From JAEINY01 sp942490535 (GTDB lineage Bacteria; Bacteroidota; Bacteroidia; Bacteroidales; Marinilabiliaceae), in contig CALNXQ010000003.1 of assembly GCA_942490535.1 (NCBI GenBank), positions 496,001 to 560,000 of the forward strand: a stretch of 64,000 nt of DNA, written 5' to 3'. Position numbers and translations under genes: made by a program. The notes below the pieces were generated by a model that searched no databases, was not told the origin of the DNA, and saw only the letters and a program-made list of their open reading frames with translations. Position 1 is the first letter of the stretch; every line of letters begins with the position of its first letter. Of this stretch, positions 1-9,771 are shown one piece after another.

Positions 1-896
1 AGAATGCCTTTGGGATCCTCTTTCCAGTAATCGCGGTTATAGGCGTTCAGGTGACCTTCGTAGAAACCAAACTTAGGAATCAACACCGGGTGTCCGGTCA
101 ATTGATAGAAATCGTTCAGCAACGCCACGGGTCCCTCACCGACCATGAAAAAGACATCCAGATAATCCGTATTGTGCGACAGACTTACTTTATTTTCATT
201 TTTAGAGCCGAAGTTATACGTTCCTTTTTTGAAGGTGTACCACATAAAACCATAGCCGTTGGTTGACCAATAAAATGGTGTTGGGGAAGCCACGCCTCCG
301 TCCGTCCAGCTGTTTTGATTTTCGATGGCAATCACTTTTCCTTTATGTGAAAAACGGCCGTTTTGGACACCACCACCATAGAAATATTCATTGGGATTTT
401 CACTTAACTCAATATTCACCTTGTCTTTTTCCAAAGCAATTGGAGCAATTGATTTGACAACTGTTTTACCTGTTTTCAGATTATTAAGCTCGAAAGTCGT
501 TTCGTTTTTACTGAATGTTAACTGAACAGCAAGTGTTTTGATGATAATCTGGTTTCCCGTATCTTCCACATTCAATTCCGAAACCGGTTGCCGGGGGTTC
601 TTTACCAGAATTTCTGCAGGAGGTTCTGCCAGCGGAGGTCTCAATCCAGTACCACTGTTATCCTGAAACATTCTGAAAATAGTGTTACCATAGAAATCAA
701 TCAACATTTTCTGGTGATTGGAAAACTCCATTTCGATGGTTGTAGGATTTGTTTTTCGGGCAGCAAGCAGCTTGATATGTTCCTGCTGGTTACCTGCTTC
801 CATTGTTACGTCGTTTTGAGCCACAACAAACGTTGATGTCAAAACAAAAAACATGAGCGCTAAGAATGCGCTAACTTTTAATACTAATTTATTCAT
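1..896 (-). CDS. GH31-family glycosidase (alpha-glucosidase/xylosidase type), 5' part only
   Basis: Reading the minus strand from the ATG at 896-894 gives an open frame of about 298 codons that leaves the window at base 1, so only the N-terminal part is present. It starts with a signal peptide (MNKLVLKVSAFLALMFF..., ending near VVAQ), followed by a beta-sandwich N-domain. The stretch with EYFYGGGVQNGRF and the later FGFYEGHLNAYNRDYW match the N-terminal domain and the start of the catalytic barrel of GH31 enzymes, which are retaining alpha-glycosidases. The catalytic Asp residues would lie beyond the left edge, so activity and exact specificity cannot be judged. It is probably periplasmic or surface-exposed. 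It is separated from the sulfatase locus by the sensory region, so joint function is not implied. Confidence 0.8.
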   Translation of the reverse strand, partial: MNKLVLKVSAFLALMFFVLTSTFVVAQNDVTMEAGNQQEHIKLLAARKTNPTTIEMEFSNHQKMLIDFYGNTIFRMFQDNSGTGLRPPLAEPPAEILVKNPRQPVSELNVEDTGNQIIIKTLAVQLTFSKNETTFELNNLKTGKTVVKSIAPIALEKDKVNIELSENPNEYFYGGGVQNGRFSHKGKVIAIENQNSWTDGGVASPTPFYWSTNGYGFMWYTFKKGTYNFGSKNENKVSLSHNTDYLDVFFMVGEGPVALLNDFYQLTGHPVLIPKFGFYEGHLNAYNRDYWKEDPKGI

Positions 897-1389
897 TGTT
901 AATGGATAAGTTATATATATCTGTCAATTTTTATCCGTCTGCCAAAACAGGGGCGCCAATGAACATCACGGTATGGCCTCTGTCTTTGAAATCTACATAT
1001 TATAAAATGTTTCATAAGCAATGCGAGACGCATAACCTTTCATATTCTTTCTTTTTAGTTGTAAAGGAAAGCAAAAACAACCGAACAGACAATGACATTT
1101 CATTTGTTTTTAGCCAATATGTTTTAAATTTAATCAATACCAGAGGACTTAGTGGCATTAGGTACCGAACTGAAATTTGGAAAATATCTGTTTGAAAAAT
1201 GGTAATAATTGGTGGGTTCCACCCTTTCAATCCGCCAGCGAAATAACAATGATATGAGCAGTGGTTGTATTGTGAAATACACCTTATGAACACAAGATAA
1301 AACTTAATTTTCGCTCAAGATGAGACAACATAAATGCAACCAGTATTGTTGCTTATTTAGATGGCTTTAAATAGCCTGAATACACTGAC
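897..1389. other. Non-coding stretch between divergent genes
   Basis: About 490 bases between the GH31 start (minus strand) and the next plus-strand gene. Short open frames exist on both strands here, but they overlap each other, lack signal peptides or recognisable motifs and have AT-rich, intergenic-like composition. I see no RNA gene or clear promoter box; it presumably carries the promoters of the two flanking genes. Confidence 0.5.
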
Positions 1390-1437
1390 ATGTTTCACTT
1401 TAAATCTGGACAAAAACTAATCCTAGAAGAAAAACCC

Positions 1438-2022
1438 ATGAAAGCACTTTTAACTTTAGACCTGTATGTATGGAAATATTTCATTCCCAAAATCAATCCC
1501 TCGCTTTTCAAGCTAAAACTTTTCGCCGCCCTGGCCATCTCTTACATCTCTTTCTTTAATCTCCCCCGCTTATTTATCCGCCATTACTTTAAAGGAACTG
1601 GGCGAAGTCTGAAAATAGACGCTCAACACATTATCTTAGAAAATCCTTTGGTATATGATCACCTTATTGCTGCGATAGAAGAGTCAAAACGGAAACAATT
1701 ACTGCACGATCACGTCCATATCAGCCAAATGCTCGTGAATCATCCCAACTACAAATATTCGGTGGGTTCGTTTCTGATTTCGTACGCTTTCGAAAAAGAA
1801 TTAATTACCATTCAGGTGCGTTCAACCTATCAATTCACGCCCAACTGTGATCGCATTACAAAACACTTGCACAACCATTTAATGGCTAAGATGCAGAAAG
1901 GACGAGCGACAAATTTCAATATTGAAAGCGATACCTGGACGGTCAATTATACCAGCTTACGAGCCTCCCAAACAAATGCCTGGCTCAGGAAGAATGGAAC
2001 GTTGGGCATTCTGTATATTTAA
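1438..2022 (+). CDS. Hypothetical protein, about 194 residues
   Basis: I do not recognise this protein. The frame is open from 1390, but the second ATG at 1438 (MKALLTLDLYVWKYFI) is the more natural start. One hydrophobic segment (LKLFAALAISYISFF, about residues 24-40) could be a membrane anchor. The remainder is soluble-looking, with basic patches and several His residues (HDHVHISQ, HLHNHL). No enzyme motif is visible. It stands alone, transcribed in the same direction as the receptor gene downstream. An imperfect 9-bp inverted repeat follows its stop at 2038-2077. It is probably a real gene because of its length and coding-like composition, but it has no assignable role. Confidence 0.55.
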   Translation: MKALLTLDLYVWKYFIPKINPSLFKLKLFAALAISYISFFNLPRLFIRHYFKGTGRSLKIDAQHIILENPLVYDHLIAAIEESKRKQLLHDHVHISQMLVNHPNYKYSVGSFLISYAFEKELITIQVRSTYQFTPNCDRITKHLHNHLMAKMQKGRATNFNIESDTWTVNYTSLRASQTNAWLRKNGTLGILYI

Positions 2023-2037
2023 AAAAAGGATATATTT

Positions 2038-2077
2038 TGATCAGGTCATTGGCAGATATATGTTAGCTACCTGATCA
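2038..2077. other. Inverted repeat after the hypothetical gene
   Basis: Arms TGATCAGGT (2038-2046) and ACCTGATCA (2069-2077) are perfectly complementary around a 22-base loop. No T tract follows, so this could be a weak terminator or a protein-binding site. Confidence 0.35.
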
Positions 2078-2276
2078 TGATTCGCCATTAAAATCCATCC
2101 TTATCCAACCAGTTTTTTGACAGTGATTAAACCTTTGACAGTTACCGTCAGGATAGGTACTTTCTCAGCACAATTAAATACTAAACGTAGAATAAACTGT
2201 CGTTCTTATCGGGCATATACCTTTACTTACGGCAAATAATGTAATAAATTGAGGGTGCAGACCTAAATGGGAAAAA

Positions 2277-4403
2277 TTGACTAATCTAAAACAGATATTA
2301 CCCGTATTAACGTTTCTTCTATCACTTACATTGGTGACTGTGGCGCAGGAAACGGGAGATACCATACTCACGGTAGAGCAGATGAACCTTTATGATTTGA
2401 TGAATGTTAAGGTTGTCTCTGCAGGGAAAACAGATCAGGAAATCAGTAAAGCTGGTGCTGCCATTTCAGTGATCACATCACAGCAAATTGAGGAGTATGG
2501 ATATACCTCTGTTGGTGAGGCCCTTCAATCCGTTCCCGGATTTTATTTACTGACGGATCATTATCAATACAATTTAGGTGTCCGAGGTATAAATGGGGGG
2601 ATGAGGGCGTGGTCAAGAGTGGTGAAGGTAATGATCAACAACCAGTCGGTGGCATTTCGGTCAAGCGCTGAAAATTGGTTGGGCTTAGAATTAATTCCCA
2701 TTGCTATTATTGATCGGATTGAAATAGTGAAAGGGCCGAGTTCTGCTTTATACGGGGCCAATGCTTTTTTAGGAATTGTGAACATCATTACTAAAGATGG
2801 AAAGCAAATCAATGGAGGGGAAATTGATAACTACCTGGGAGCCATGAAAAATATCAGGTATGGACTGGGCATACTACTCGGTAAGAAATCCCAAAACTGG
2901 GATTTGTCTTTTGGCGGTACGGTAAATTACATCGATCAATCCGAATTGCAAGTCAAAGACATTCCGGGCAAATCAAATTATGGAGAGAATAATTTTAGTC
3001 AAAATGATATTTCTTCTCCCATGTCACTATATGCAAAAATTAGCTACTCAGAAAAACGGTTCGGAACTTTTAAACTTGATTTGAGCGGCCAGTTTTTAAA
3101 GAAATATGGCGAGTTTCAGGATTGGGCGGTACTTTCGCATAATAATTTCATAAATGCCGGCAACTTATTTATCAGGACCGGCTATTCGAAAACATTGGCC
3201 GGCAAGTTGGACAATAATTTAATCGTTGCTTATTCACAAGGGCAGCCCACGAAAAACGAAAAATTAGCCACCGACCAAGTAGGCTTAGCGGATTGGATGA
3301 CTCGCGAAGTTGGCTTTAAGGCCATCAATCTCGAATACAATCTCCAGTATAATTTTAAAGACGATAATAATGTGGCCCTGGGAGTGGATTATGATACGGA
3401 TCGGGAGGATCTGCAAACCTACTACAGAAACTATCGTACTGGCGAAAAACAAGCCACTGAAAAGGAGCTGGGCGATACAACCTTTAATAATCTTGGATTT
3501 TACGCTCAGACCATCATTAATCCCTTTCAGCTCTTAAAAACAAATTATTTAAACGGATTTGGGATTATAGGAGGTGTGCGCTATGATATTAATAACATTT
3601 ACGGAAATACAACAAACTATAAAGTGGCCATTGTTCAGAACCTTTCTGAAAGCACCTATGCTAAAGTGCTGTATGGAACGGCCTTTAAAGCTCCGGCGCC
3701 CACTCAACTCTATACGACCATTCTTAAACCGGGGGGAGTGATTGGAAATCCTGATTTAAAGCCAGAAAGAGCTGTATCTTATGAATTAGAGGTAGGCGGA
3801 CGCATCAGCGATCAACTAAATTATACATTTAATGCGTACTATGACATTATTAATGATAAAGTTGAACTAGTAAAAAGTGTAAGCGCAGCCTCCAATGTAT
3901 TCGCAGATAACATTTCTAAAATTCATTCCTATGGCACTGAGATTCACCTTACTCTGAACACCAATCAATACAGCTCTTACTTGAATTTTTCGTATCAAAA
4001 AAGCACATTTAAACGCGAAAATATTCTAACAAATAAAGAGGAGACACTAGATACCAGATTGTATCCGAGTTATATGACCAAATGGGGAGTTATTTATAAA
4101 CTGCCTCAATATTTCCTGAAAATAAGCACCGAAGGACAGTGGGTTAGCTACCGTTATGCCAGTGACCAGAATATTTTTAAATATGATCCGGTCTATAAAA
4201 ACCCCTATAAGCTTGATGCATACATACTAATGGATGTAACATTTTCAGCCTACAAGCTAAAACTTTTTGAGGAAAACAACATCGACATACAGTTTAAAAT
4301 AAAAAATATACTAAATACTGATTACTACTTCCCCGGCTATAACGACTATGATATTCAGGGTAGTCAAAGAAGTGTATTATTAAAATTAAAATACCGGTTG
4401 TAA
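2277..4403 (+). CDS. TonB-dependent outer-membrane receptor
   Basis: A 708-residue outer-membrane receptor of TonB-dependent type. A signal peptide (LPVLTFLLSLTLVTVAQ) precedes a plug domain at about residues 45-175, with the typical ISVITSQQIEEYGYTSVGEAL, VRGINGG and RIEIVKGPSSALYGANAF segments. A 22-strand type beta-barrel follows, ending in an aromatic-rich terminus (SVLLKLKYRL). It lacks the carboxypeptidase-like N-domain of SusC proteins and has no SusD partner, so it belongs to the vitamin/metal/small-ligand class rather than the glycan class. The start is a TTG at 2277: the frame is closed by a stop at 2250-2252 and no in-frame ATG precedes the signal peptide. It lies 55 bp upstream of four periplasmic-binding lipoproteins, suggesting it admits or senses their ligand. 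The ligand is unknown. Confidence 0.85.
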   Translation: MTNLKQILPVLTFLLSLTLVTVAQETGDTILTVEQMNLYDLMNVKVVSAGKTDQEISKAGAAISVITSQQIEEYGYTSVGEALQSVPGFYLLTDHYQYNLGVRGINGGMRAWSRVVKVMINNQSVAFRSSAENWLGLELIPIAIIDRIEIVKGPSSALYGANAFLGIVNIITKDGKQINGGEIDNYLGAMKNIRYGLGILLGKKSQNWDLSFGGTVNYIDQSELQVKDIPGKSNYGENNFSQNDISSPMSLYAKISYSEKRFGTFKLDLSGQFLKKYGEFQDWAVLSHNNFINAGNLFIRTGYSKTLAGKLDNNLIVAYSQGQPTKNEKLATDQVGLADWMTREVGFKAINLEYNLQYNFKDDNNVALGVDYDTDREDLQTYYRNYRTGEKQATEKELGDTTFNNLGFYAQTIINPFQLLKTNYLNGFGIIGGVRYDINNIYGNTTNYKVAIVQNLSESTYAKVLYGTAFKAPAPTQLYTTILKPGGVIGNPDLKPERAVSYELEVGGRISDQLNYTFNAYYDIINDKVELVKSVSAASNVFADNISKIHSYGTEIHLTLNTNQYSSYLNFSYQKSTFKRENILTNKEETLDTRLYPSYMTKWGVIYKLPQYFLKISTEGQWVSYRYASDQNIFKYDPVYKNPYKLDAYILMDVTFSAYKLKLFEENNIDIQFKIKNILNTDYYFPGYNDYDIQGSQRSVLLKLKYRL

Positions 4404-4458
4404 GGCAGCACGCTATGCGAGGGATAAAACTGATTGTTTATTATTAATACTAAGAGGG

Positions 4459-5709
4459 ATGAAAAAGCTAGTGGTGAGTTCAATAATGGTGGTTTTGATC
4501 TGTTTTTCCTGCTCAAAGGATGATCGTGAAGATACAACAAATGAGACCATTAAGATAGGAGTATTAATGCCGTTTTCACTGGAAGGATCCATTTTACCTT
4601 CCGAGTCCAGACTGAATGCGGTTATCATGGCGGTTGAAGAAATTAATCAGGAAGAAGGTGTTTTGGGCAAAAAACTGGAGATTATCACAGCTGATAACGA
4701 AGGCGATGAAGAATTATGCAAACAACGAGCCGGAGAGCTGATCGACCAAGGATGTGTGGCAATCATTGGGCCATCCTGGTCAAGCCGAACCATCTCAACA
4801 GCTATTGAAGTAACGATACCACGAGGAATTTTACTGATCACACCTTCGGCCACTTCGCCTGAAATTACCCATCTCGATGATAATGGATTAGTATGGCGAA
4901 CAGTTCCATCAGATGCCTTTCAGGGAAAATTAGCTGCTCAGTATGTGAAAGCAAACTTAGATTTGGAAACGGCAGGAATAATCTATGTTGACAATTCATA
5001 TGGAAAAAGTCTGGCAGACATCTTTTCCGACCAATTTAAAGAAAAAGGGGGCAGAGTCATCACAAAGGTCAAGTATGAGTTCAAGGAAAACTATAATAAT
5101 TTTAATTTCGATGAAAAAGTTGCCGAACTGTTTAATGGCCAACCGGAGTTAATCTACTTGATTTCATATGGACAGGATGGGGTTGGACTAACAGTTTCCA
5201 TTAATAATACGAGTGATTTATCATATGGCCCGGTATTTTTTGGTTGTGATGCGAATCACGTCAATTACTTTTTACCTCCTAATTCTCCAAAGGAGGTAGT
5301 CGATGGCATGTTAGGTCTGGCCTACTCGTCTTCCGAAGCTGATCCCAATGTACTTCGCTTTTCCAATAATTACACCGAAAGATTTGGAAAAGCACCCAGT
5401 TCGCCCTATGCGAGTTCAAGCTATGATGCCTTATACTTGATAGCCTATTCTATTTTGCAAGGAAAAAGCTATCATTCAAGAGATATTGCCGATAATCTAT
5501 TGGCGGTTTCTTCAGGAGGAGAAGTTGTCAATCCCAATGATTTTAAAGTAGGTAAAAGTAAAATCGAAGCTGGAATCGATATTAATTATAATGGTGTAGC
5601 CGGTTCGATTGATTTTGATGAGAATGGTGATGTGACGACCGGCACATACTCTGTCTGGCAGATTACCGGGAATAAATTTGTAGAAATATCCATCATCGAA
5701 TATCCGTAA
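4459..5709 (+). CDS. LivJ-type periplasmic binding lipoprotein, paralog 1
   Basis: A 416-residue substrate-binding protein of the branched-chain amino-acid/amide type (Peripla_BP_6 fold). The signal peptide ends in a lipobox (CFSC), so Cys20 is probably lipidated. The mature protein starts with IKIGVLMPFSLEGS and continues with the two-lobe fold: GCVAIIGPSWSSRT, then ITPSATSPEIT, then IIYVDNSYGKSLA. The C-terminus (DIDFDENGDVTTGTY region) is typical of this family. It is the most diverged of four tandem paralogs and lies only 12 bp from the next. No permease or ATPase gene is nearby, so a receptor role for the adjacent kinase is my inference; import is the family's usual role. The ligand cannot be read from sequence. 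Confidence 0.82.
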   Translation: MKKLVVSSIMVVLICFSCSKDDREDTTNETIKIGVLMPFSLEGSILPSESRLNAVIMAVEEINQEEGVLGKKLEIITADNEGDEELCKQRAGELIDQGCVAIIGPSWSSRTISTAIEVTIPRGILLITPSATSPEITHLDDNGLVWRTVPSDAFQGKLAAQYVKANLDLETAGIIYVDNSYGKSLADIFSDQFKEKGGRVITKVKYEFKENYNNFNFDEKVAELFNGQPELIYLISYGQDGVGLTVSINNTSDLSYGPVFFGCDANHVNYFLPPNSPKEVVDGMLGLAYSSSEADPNVLRFSNNYTERFGKAPSSPYASSSYDALYLIAYSILQGKSYHSRDIADNLLAVSSGGEVVNPNDFKVGKSKIEAGIDINYNGVAGSIDFDENGDVTTGTYSVWQITGNKFVEISIIEYP

Positions 5710-5721
5710 TAATTATATCTC

Positions 5722-6978
5722 ATGAAACGACTCATAATATTAGGATGGATCACTGTCGTATTTATGCTGCTTATAAATGGCTGTAATAATAATGATACAC
5801 TAGATAGCCAGACAGAAACAATAAAAATAGGTGTACTGTTACCATTTAGCCGGGAAGGGGAACAGGCAGTAATGGATAAAAGACTCAAGGGCGTTATCCT
5901 GGCGAAAGAAGAAATTAATAATAACAGCTATCTGCTTGATCGGAAAATTGAGCTTATCATTGCCGATAACCAGGGAAAGTATGAAGAGAATATTCTAGAA
6001 GCTGAAGAACTTGTCGAAAAAGGCTGTGTCGCCATTATTGGACCAGCCTGGTCGAGCCGCACCATTGAGGTAGCACAAAAAGTAACAATACCTCACAACA
6101 TTGTTTTAATATCTCCTACTGCAACGTCTCCACTTATATCTGAATTGGAAACTAAAAACTTGGTATTTAGAACCATTCCCTCCGATGTATTCCAGGGAAA
6201 AGCAGCAGCCAACTATGCCTATTCTAATTTAATAACCCATTCAGCCTCTATTATCTATGTTGATAATGCCTATGGTAATGGATTGGCGCATGCCTTTAGA
6301 AATGAATATACATTATTGGGAGGTAAAATTGAAAGTTTTAAGTCATATGAAGAACTTGAAAGCTACGATTTATATGACTTTACAAGCGTCGCTAAATCAG
6401 TCTTACAAAATGAACCGGACTTAATTTACCAGGTCAGTTATGTGCAAGAGGGAGCTAAAATTGCCACCACAATGAATAACTTGATAACTCCCGGTTACAC
6501 CCCTATGCTGATGGGAAGCGAATCCTTATCAACCAGTGATTTCCTGCCCCCCAATTCGCCTTCCGATTTTGTAAACGGTATGATCATTTTAAACCCGGGC
6601 TCTAACAAAAATAACCCCCACCTCAAAGAGTTCCAGGCCAATTATTGGGCATTGTTTAATGAAGAAATCAACGATCCCACATCAGCCAATTGTTACGATA
6701 CACTTTATCTCATAGCATATGCCATCCTTAGTGCCCAATCAACTAATCCAATGGTATTTAAAGACCATATCCTTAAAATTGTCAATGGAGGTGAAATAAT
6801 TGGAGTTAATGAATTCGATAAAGCGAAAGCATTGATTGAAGCAGGAACTGATATTGACTACAATGGCGTGACCGGTCGTTTGGACCTTGATAAAAATGGT
6901 GATTTAAGTAATGGAACGTATCTAATATTAAAAATAGTGAACAATGACTTTGAGGAAATTGGAACGATCGACTTTTAG
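5722..6978 (+). CDS. LivJ-type periplasmic binding lipoprotein, paralog 2
   Basis: A 418-residue paralog of the same binding-protein family. The signal peptide ends in lipobox LINGC, so it should be anchored as a lipoprotein. Landmarks are IKIGVLLPFSREGEQAVMD, then GCVAIIGPAWSSRTIE, SPTATSPLIS, IIYVDNAYGNGLAH and the C-terminal GVTGRLDLDKNGDLSNGTY. It is very close in sequence to paralogs 3 and 4 at both protein and DNA level: for example, the segment encoding DIDYNGVTGRLD is nearly identical, suggesting recent duplication or gene conversion. Spacing is 12 bp after paralog 1 and 28 bp before paralog 3, consistent with one transcript. Confidence 0.82.
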   Translation: MKRLIILGWITVVFMLLINGCNNNDTLDSQTETIKIGVLLPFSREGEQAVMDKRLKGVILAKEEINNNSYLLDRKIELIIADNQGKYEENILEAEELVEKGCVAIIGPAWSSRTIEVAQKVTIPHNIVLISPTATSPLISELETKNLVFRTIPSDVFQGKAAANYAYSNLITHSASIIYVDNAYGNGLAHAFRNEYTLLGGKIESFKSYEELESYDLYDFTSVAKSVLQNEPDLIYQVSYVQEGAKIATTMNNLITPGYTPMLMGSESLSTSDFLPPNSPSDFVNGMIILNPGSNKNNPHLKEFQANYWALFNEEINDPTSANCYDTLYLIAYAILSAQSTNPMVFKDHILKIVNGGEIIGVNEFDKAKALIEAGTDIDYNGVTGRLDLDKNGDLSNGTYLILKIVNNDFEEIGTIDF

Positions 6979-7006
6979 GAAATAACTACATAAACATAAC
7001 GAAGAG

Positions 7007-8296
7007 ATGGGAAAGTTGAAAATAAAAAAATACAGCCAAATGATACGATGTAGGTTAATAAGTGTGTTCTTGGTTACAATTATCTTGTTGTCTAATAGCT
7101 GCCAAGACAAAGAAAGCTCCACAGATCTAGTAGAAACGATCAAAATAGGAGTACTGCTGCCTTTCACCTTAGATGGCGGGCAATCAGTGATGGATAAACG
7201 ATTAAAGGGAATCATCCTGGCAAAAGAAGAAATTAATAATAACGGTTATCTGCTTAATCAAAAAATTGAACTTGTGATTGCCGATAATCAAGGCAGTTAT
7301 GAAGAGAACATACTAAAAGCTGAAGAACTGGTTCAGAAGGGCTGTGTTGCCATCATCGGAGCAGCCTGGTCAAGCCGAACCATCGATTTAGCTCAATTAG
7401 TAACGATACCAAACAATATCGTTTTGATCTCCCCTTCCTCCTCCTCGCCCCTGATCACGAAATTAGAAGATAATAACCTGGTATTTCGAACCATTCCTTC
7501 AGATGTGTTTCAGGGAAAAGCAGCGGCAAATTATGCCATTAATGATTTAAACTCTCAATCGGCTTCCGTAATTTTTATCGATAATGCCTATGGAAGTGAA
7601 TTAGCACATACATTTAGGAATGATTATACAGCCATGGGCGGGATCATCAATAGTTTTATTGGATACGAAGAGCGGGATAACTACGATTTATTCGACTTTA
7701 CCGAACCGGTAAAATCAGTGCTACAAAACGATCCGGAATTGATATATATTGTTAGTTATATTCAGGAAGCTGCAAAAATTGCGACTCAAATGCGTATTTT
7801 ATTAAAACCCGGATACACCCCGCAATTGTTGGGATCTGAAACCTTATCAGCAGGTGATTTTCTGCCTCCTAATACGCCTGTCGATTTGGTAAATGGCATG
7901 ATTATTTTGAAGCCGGGATCCGATAAAACCAATCCCCTTCTCAAGGAATTTCAAGCCAACTATATGGCTTTGTTTAATCAAGAAATCAATGATCCAACTG
8001 CAGCCAATGCCTACGATGCGCTTTACCTGATTGCTTATGCCATCCTTAATGCCCAATCGAGTGACCCTTCAATATTTAAAAACCACATCATTTCAATTGC
8101 TAATGTAGGTGTTAGTATTGGTGTTAACGAATATGCAAAAGCAAAAGCATTGATTGAAGCAGATGTTGATATTGATTACAATGGCGTGACCGGCCGTTTG
8201 GATATGGATGAAAACGGCGATTTGAGTAAAGCCACCTATCTAATATTGAAAATAGTGAACAATAACTTTGAAGAAATCGGAACGATAGATTATTAG
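7007..8296 (+). CDS. LivJ-type periplasmic binding lipoprotein, paralog 3
   Basis: A 429-residue paralog. The first ATG gives a longer, basic N-terminus (MGKLKIKKYSQMIRCRL) before the hydrophobic segment and lipobox SNSC. A later ATG at 7040 (MIRCRLISVFL) would give a more usual lipoprotein signal and may be the real start. The core is as in paralog 2: IKIGVLLPFTLDGGQSVMD, GCVAIIGAAWSSRTID, SPSSSSPLIT, VIFIDNAYGSELAH, GVTGRLDMDENGDLS. The hinge-side SPSSSSP loop replaces SPTATSP or SPATSP of the other copies, one of several local differences that could alter ligand choice. A 183-bp gap with an in-frame open tail precedes paralog 4. Confidence 0.8.
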   Translation: MGKLKIKKYSQMIRCRLISVFLVTIILLSNSCQDKESSTDLVETIKIGVLLPFTLDGGQSVMDKRLKGIILAKEEINNNGYLLNQKIELVIADNQGSYEENILKAEELVQKGCVAIIGAAWSSRTIDLAQLVTIPNNIVLISPSSSSPLITKLEDNNLVFRTIPSDVFQGKAAANYAINDLNSQSASVIFIDNAYGSELAHTFRNDYTAMGGIINSFIGYEERDNYDLFDFTEPVKSVLQNDPELIYIVSYIQEAAKIATQMRILLKPGYTPQLLGSETLSAGDFLPPNTPVDLVNGMIILKPGSDKTNPLLKEFQANYMALFNQEINDPTAANAYDALYLIAYAILNAQSSDPSIFKNHIISIANVGVSIGVNEYAKAKALIEADVDIDYNGVTGRLDMDENGDLSKATYLILKIVNNNFEEIGTIDY

Positions 8297-8479
8297 AAAA
8301 ACACTCATTAATAAATAAGAAACCGGAAAGAAAAAGTTGAATAAAATGACCAAGCAACCAGGATAAATGAATGTAAATACAAGCGAATCGAAAAATGGAC
8401 CTTCTACACTGATGAACTGATCAAAGGGACCAACCCCCTGAGCAGACAGAAATTAACTAACAATGATAAACATAGCCGT

Positions 8480-9730
8480 ATGAAACGATTTGTAGGATTG
8501 ATCATTGCCGTATGCATGCTGCTTATAAATAGCTGTGACAAGCATGAAGTAACCGAAACACAGACAGAAACCATTAAAATAGGTGTTTTGTTGCCGCTAA
8601 CACTGGAAGGGGTTCAGTCGGTGATGAATAAAAGATTAAAAGGAATAATACTGGCCAAAGAAGAAATAAATAGCAAAGGCCTTATTTTGGATAAAAAAAT
8701 TGAACTTATTATAGCCGATAACCAGGGGAAGTATGATGAGAATCTTTTAAAAGCTGAAGAGCTCATTGAAAACGGCTGTGTGGCAATTATTGGCGCCATC
8801 TGGTCAAGCCGGACAATAGATGTAGCCCAAAAAGTTACCATCCCTAATCATATCGTTTTAATCTCTCCGGCATCTACCTCACCACTGATCACTGATTTAG
8901 ACGATAACAATCTGGTATTCCGAACCATTCCTTCGGATGTATTCCAGGGAAAAGCAGCTGGAAATTATGCATACACAAATCTGAATACTCAAACAGCCTC
9001 TGTCATTTATATTGATAACGCTTACGGGAGTGGTTTGGCACATGCATTTAAGAATGAATATTCTACCATGGGAGGCACCATTGAGAGTTTTAAATCTTAC
9101 GAAGAACTCGATAATTATGATTTATATGATTTTACGGATGCTGCTGAAACAGTTCTGCAAAATGAACCTGATATGATCTATATTGTGAGCTATGTGCAAG
9201 AGGGCGCTAAAATTGCCACCACATTAAGCAGTCGCCTACACTCCGGCTACACCCCTAAAGTGATGGGATGCGAAACCCTATCAACCGGCGACTTTTTGCC
9301 CCCTAATTCACCTGCTGACTTTGTAAATGGCATGGTCATATTAAATCCAGGCTCCAACAAAAACAACCCTCTTCTCAATGAATTTCAGGCTAATTACCAG
9401 GCCTTGTTTAAGGAAGAAATCAACGATCCCACATCGGCTAATTGTTACGATGCACTGTATCTCCTCGCATATGCCATTCTTAATGCACAATCAACTAACC
9501 CAACGATTTTTAAAGACCACATTCTCAAAATAACCAATGAAGGAGAGCCCATAGGGATTAATGAATTCGACAAAGCAAAAGAATTAATTGAAGCAGGAAC
9601 TGATATTGACTACAACGGTGTGACCGGTCGTTTGGATATGGACGCAAATGGCGATTTAAGTAAAGCAACCTATTTAATATTAGAAATAAAGGACAATAAA
9701 TATGTAGAGATCGGCACCATCGATTTTTAG
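8480..9730 (+). CDS. LivJ-type periplasmic binding lipoprotein, paralog 4
   Basis: A 416-residue paralog with lipobox LINSC (Cys19). Segments IKIGVLLPLTLEGVQSVMN, GCVAIIGAIWSSRTID, SPASTSPLITD, VIYIDNAYGSGLAH and GVTGRLDMDANGDLS align with paralogs 2 and 3 with almost no gaps. The start is placed at the ATG before the signal peptide. The same frame is open upstream back to 8345 but lacks a plausible signal there. It is followed at 9772-9936 by the eroded C-terminus of another copy, so the array was once longer. The context (receptor upstream, YfiR-kinase downstream) suggests ligand sensing; the ligand is unknown. Confidence 0.82.
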   Translation: MKRFVGLIIAVCMLLINSCDKHEVTETQTETIKIGVLLPLTLEGVQSVMNKRLKGIILAKEEINSKGLILDKKIELIIADNQGKYDENLLKAEELIENGCVAIIGAIWSSRTIDVAQKVTIPNHIVLISPASTSPLITDLDDNNLVFRTIPSDVFQGKAAGNYAYTNLNTQTASVIYIDNAYGSGLAHAFKNEYSTMGGTIESFKSYEELDNYDLYDFTDAAETVLQNEPDMIYIVSYVQEGAKIATTLSSRLHSGYTPKVMGCETLSTGDFLPPNSPADFVNGMVILNPGSNKNNPLLNEFQANYQALFKEEINDPTSANCYDALYLLAYAILNAQSTNPTIFKDHILKITNEGEPIGINEFDKAKELIEAGTDIDYNGVTGRLDMDANGDLSKATYLILEIKDNKYVEIGTIDF

Positions 9731-9771
9731 GGAAATCTTTCTTAGAAAAAAATAATATGTAAACAGAATAG

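Noticed and set aside
896..1293. Overlapping small open frames on both strands
   Set aside because: They overlap each other, lack signals or motifs and sit in an AT-rich intergenic region; neither looks coding.
2134..2165. TTTG-N20-TACTTTCT as the promoter of the TonB receptor gene
   Set aside because: The -7 half matches only partly and the distance to the TTG start is long; not strong enough to list.
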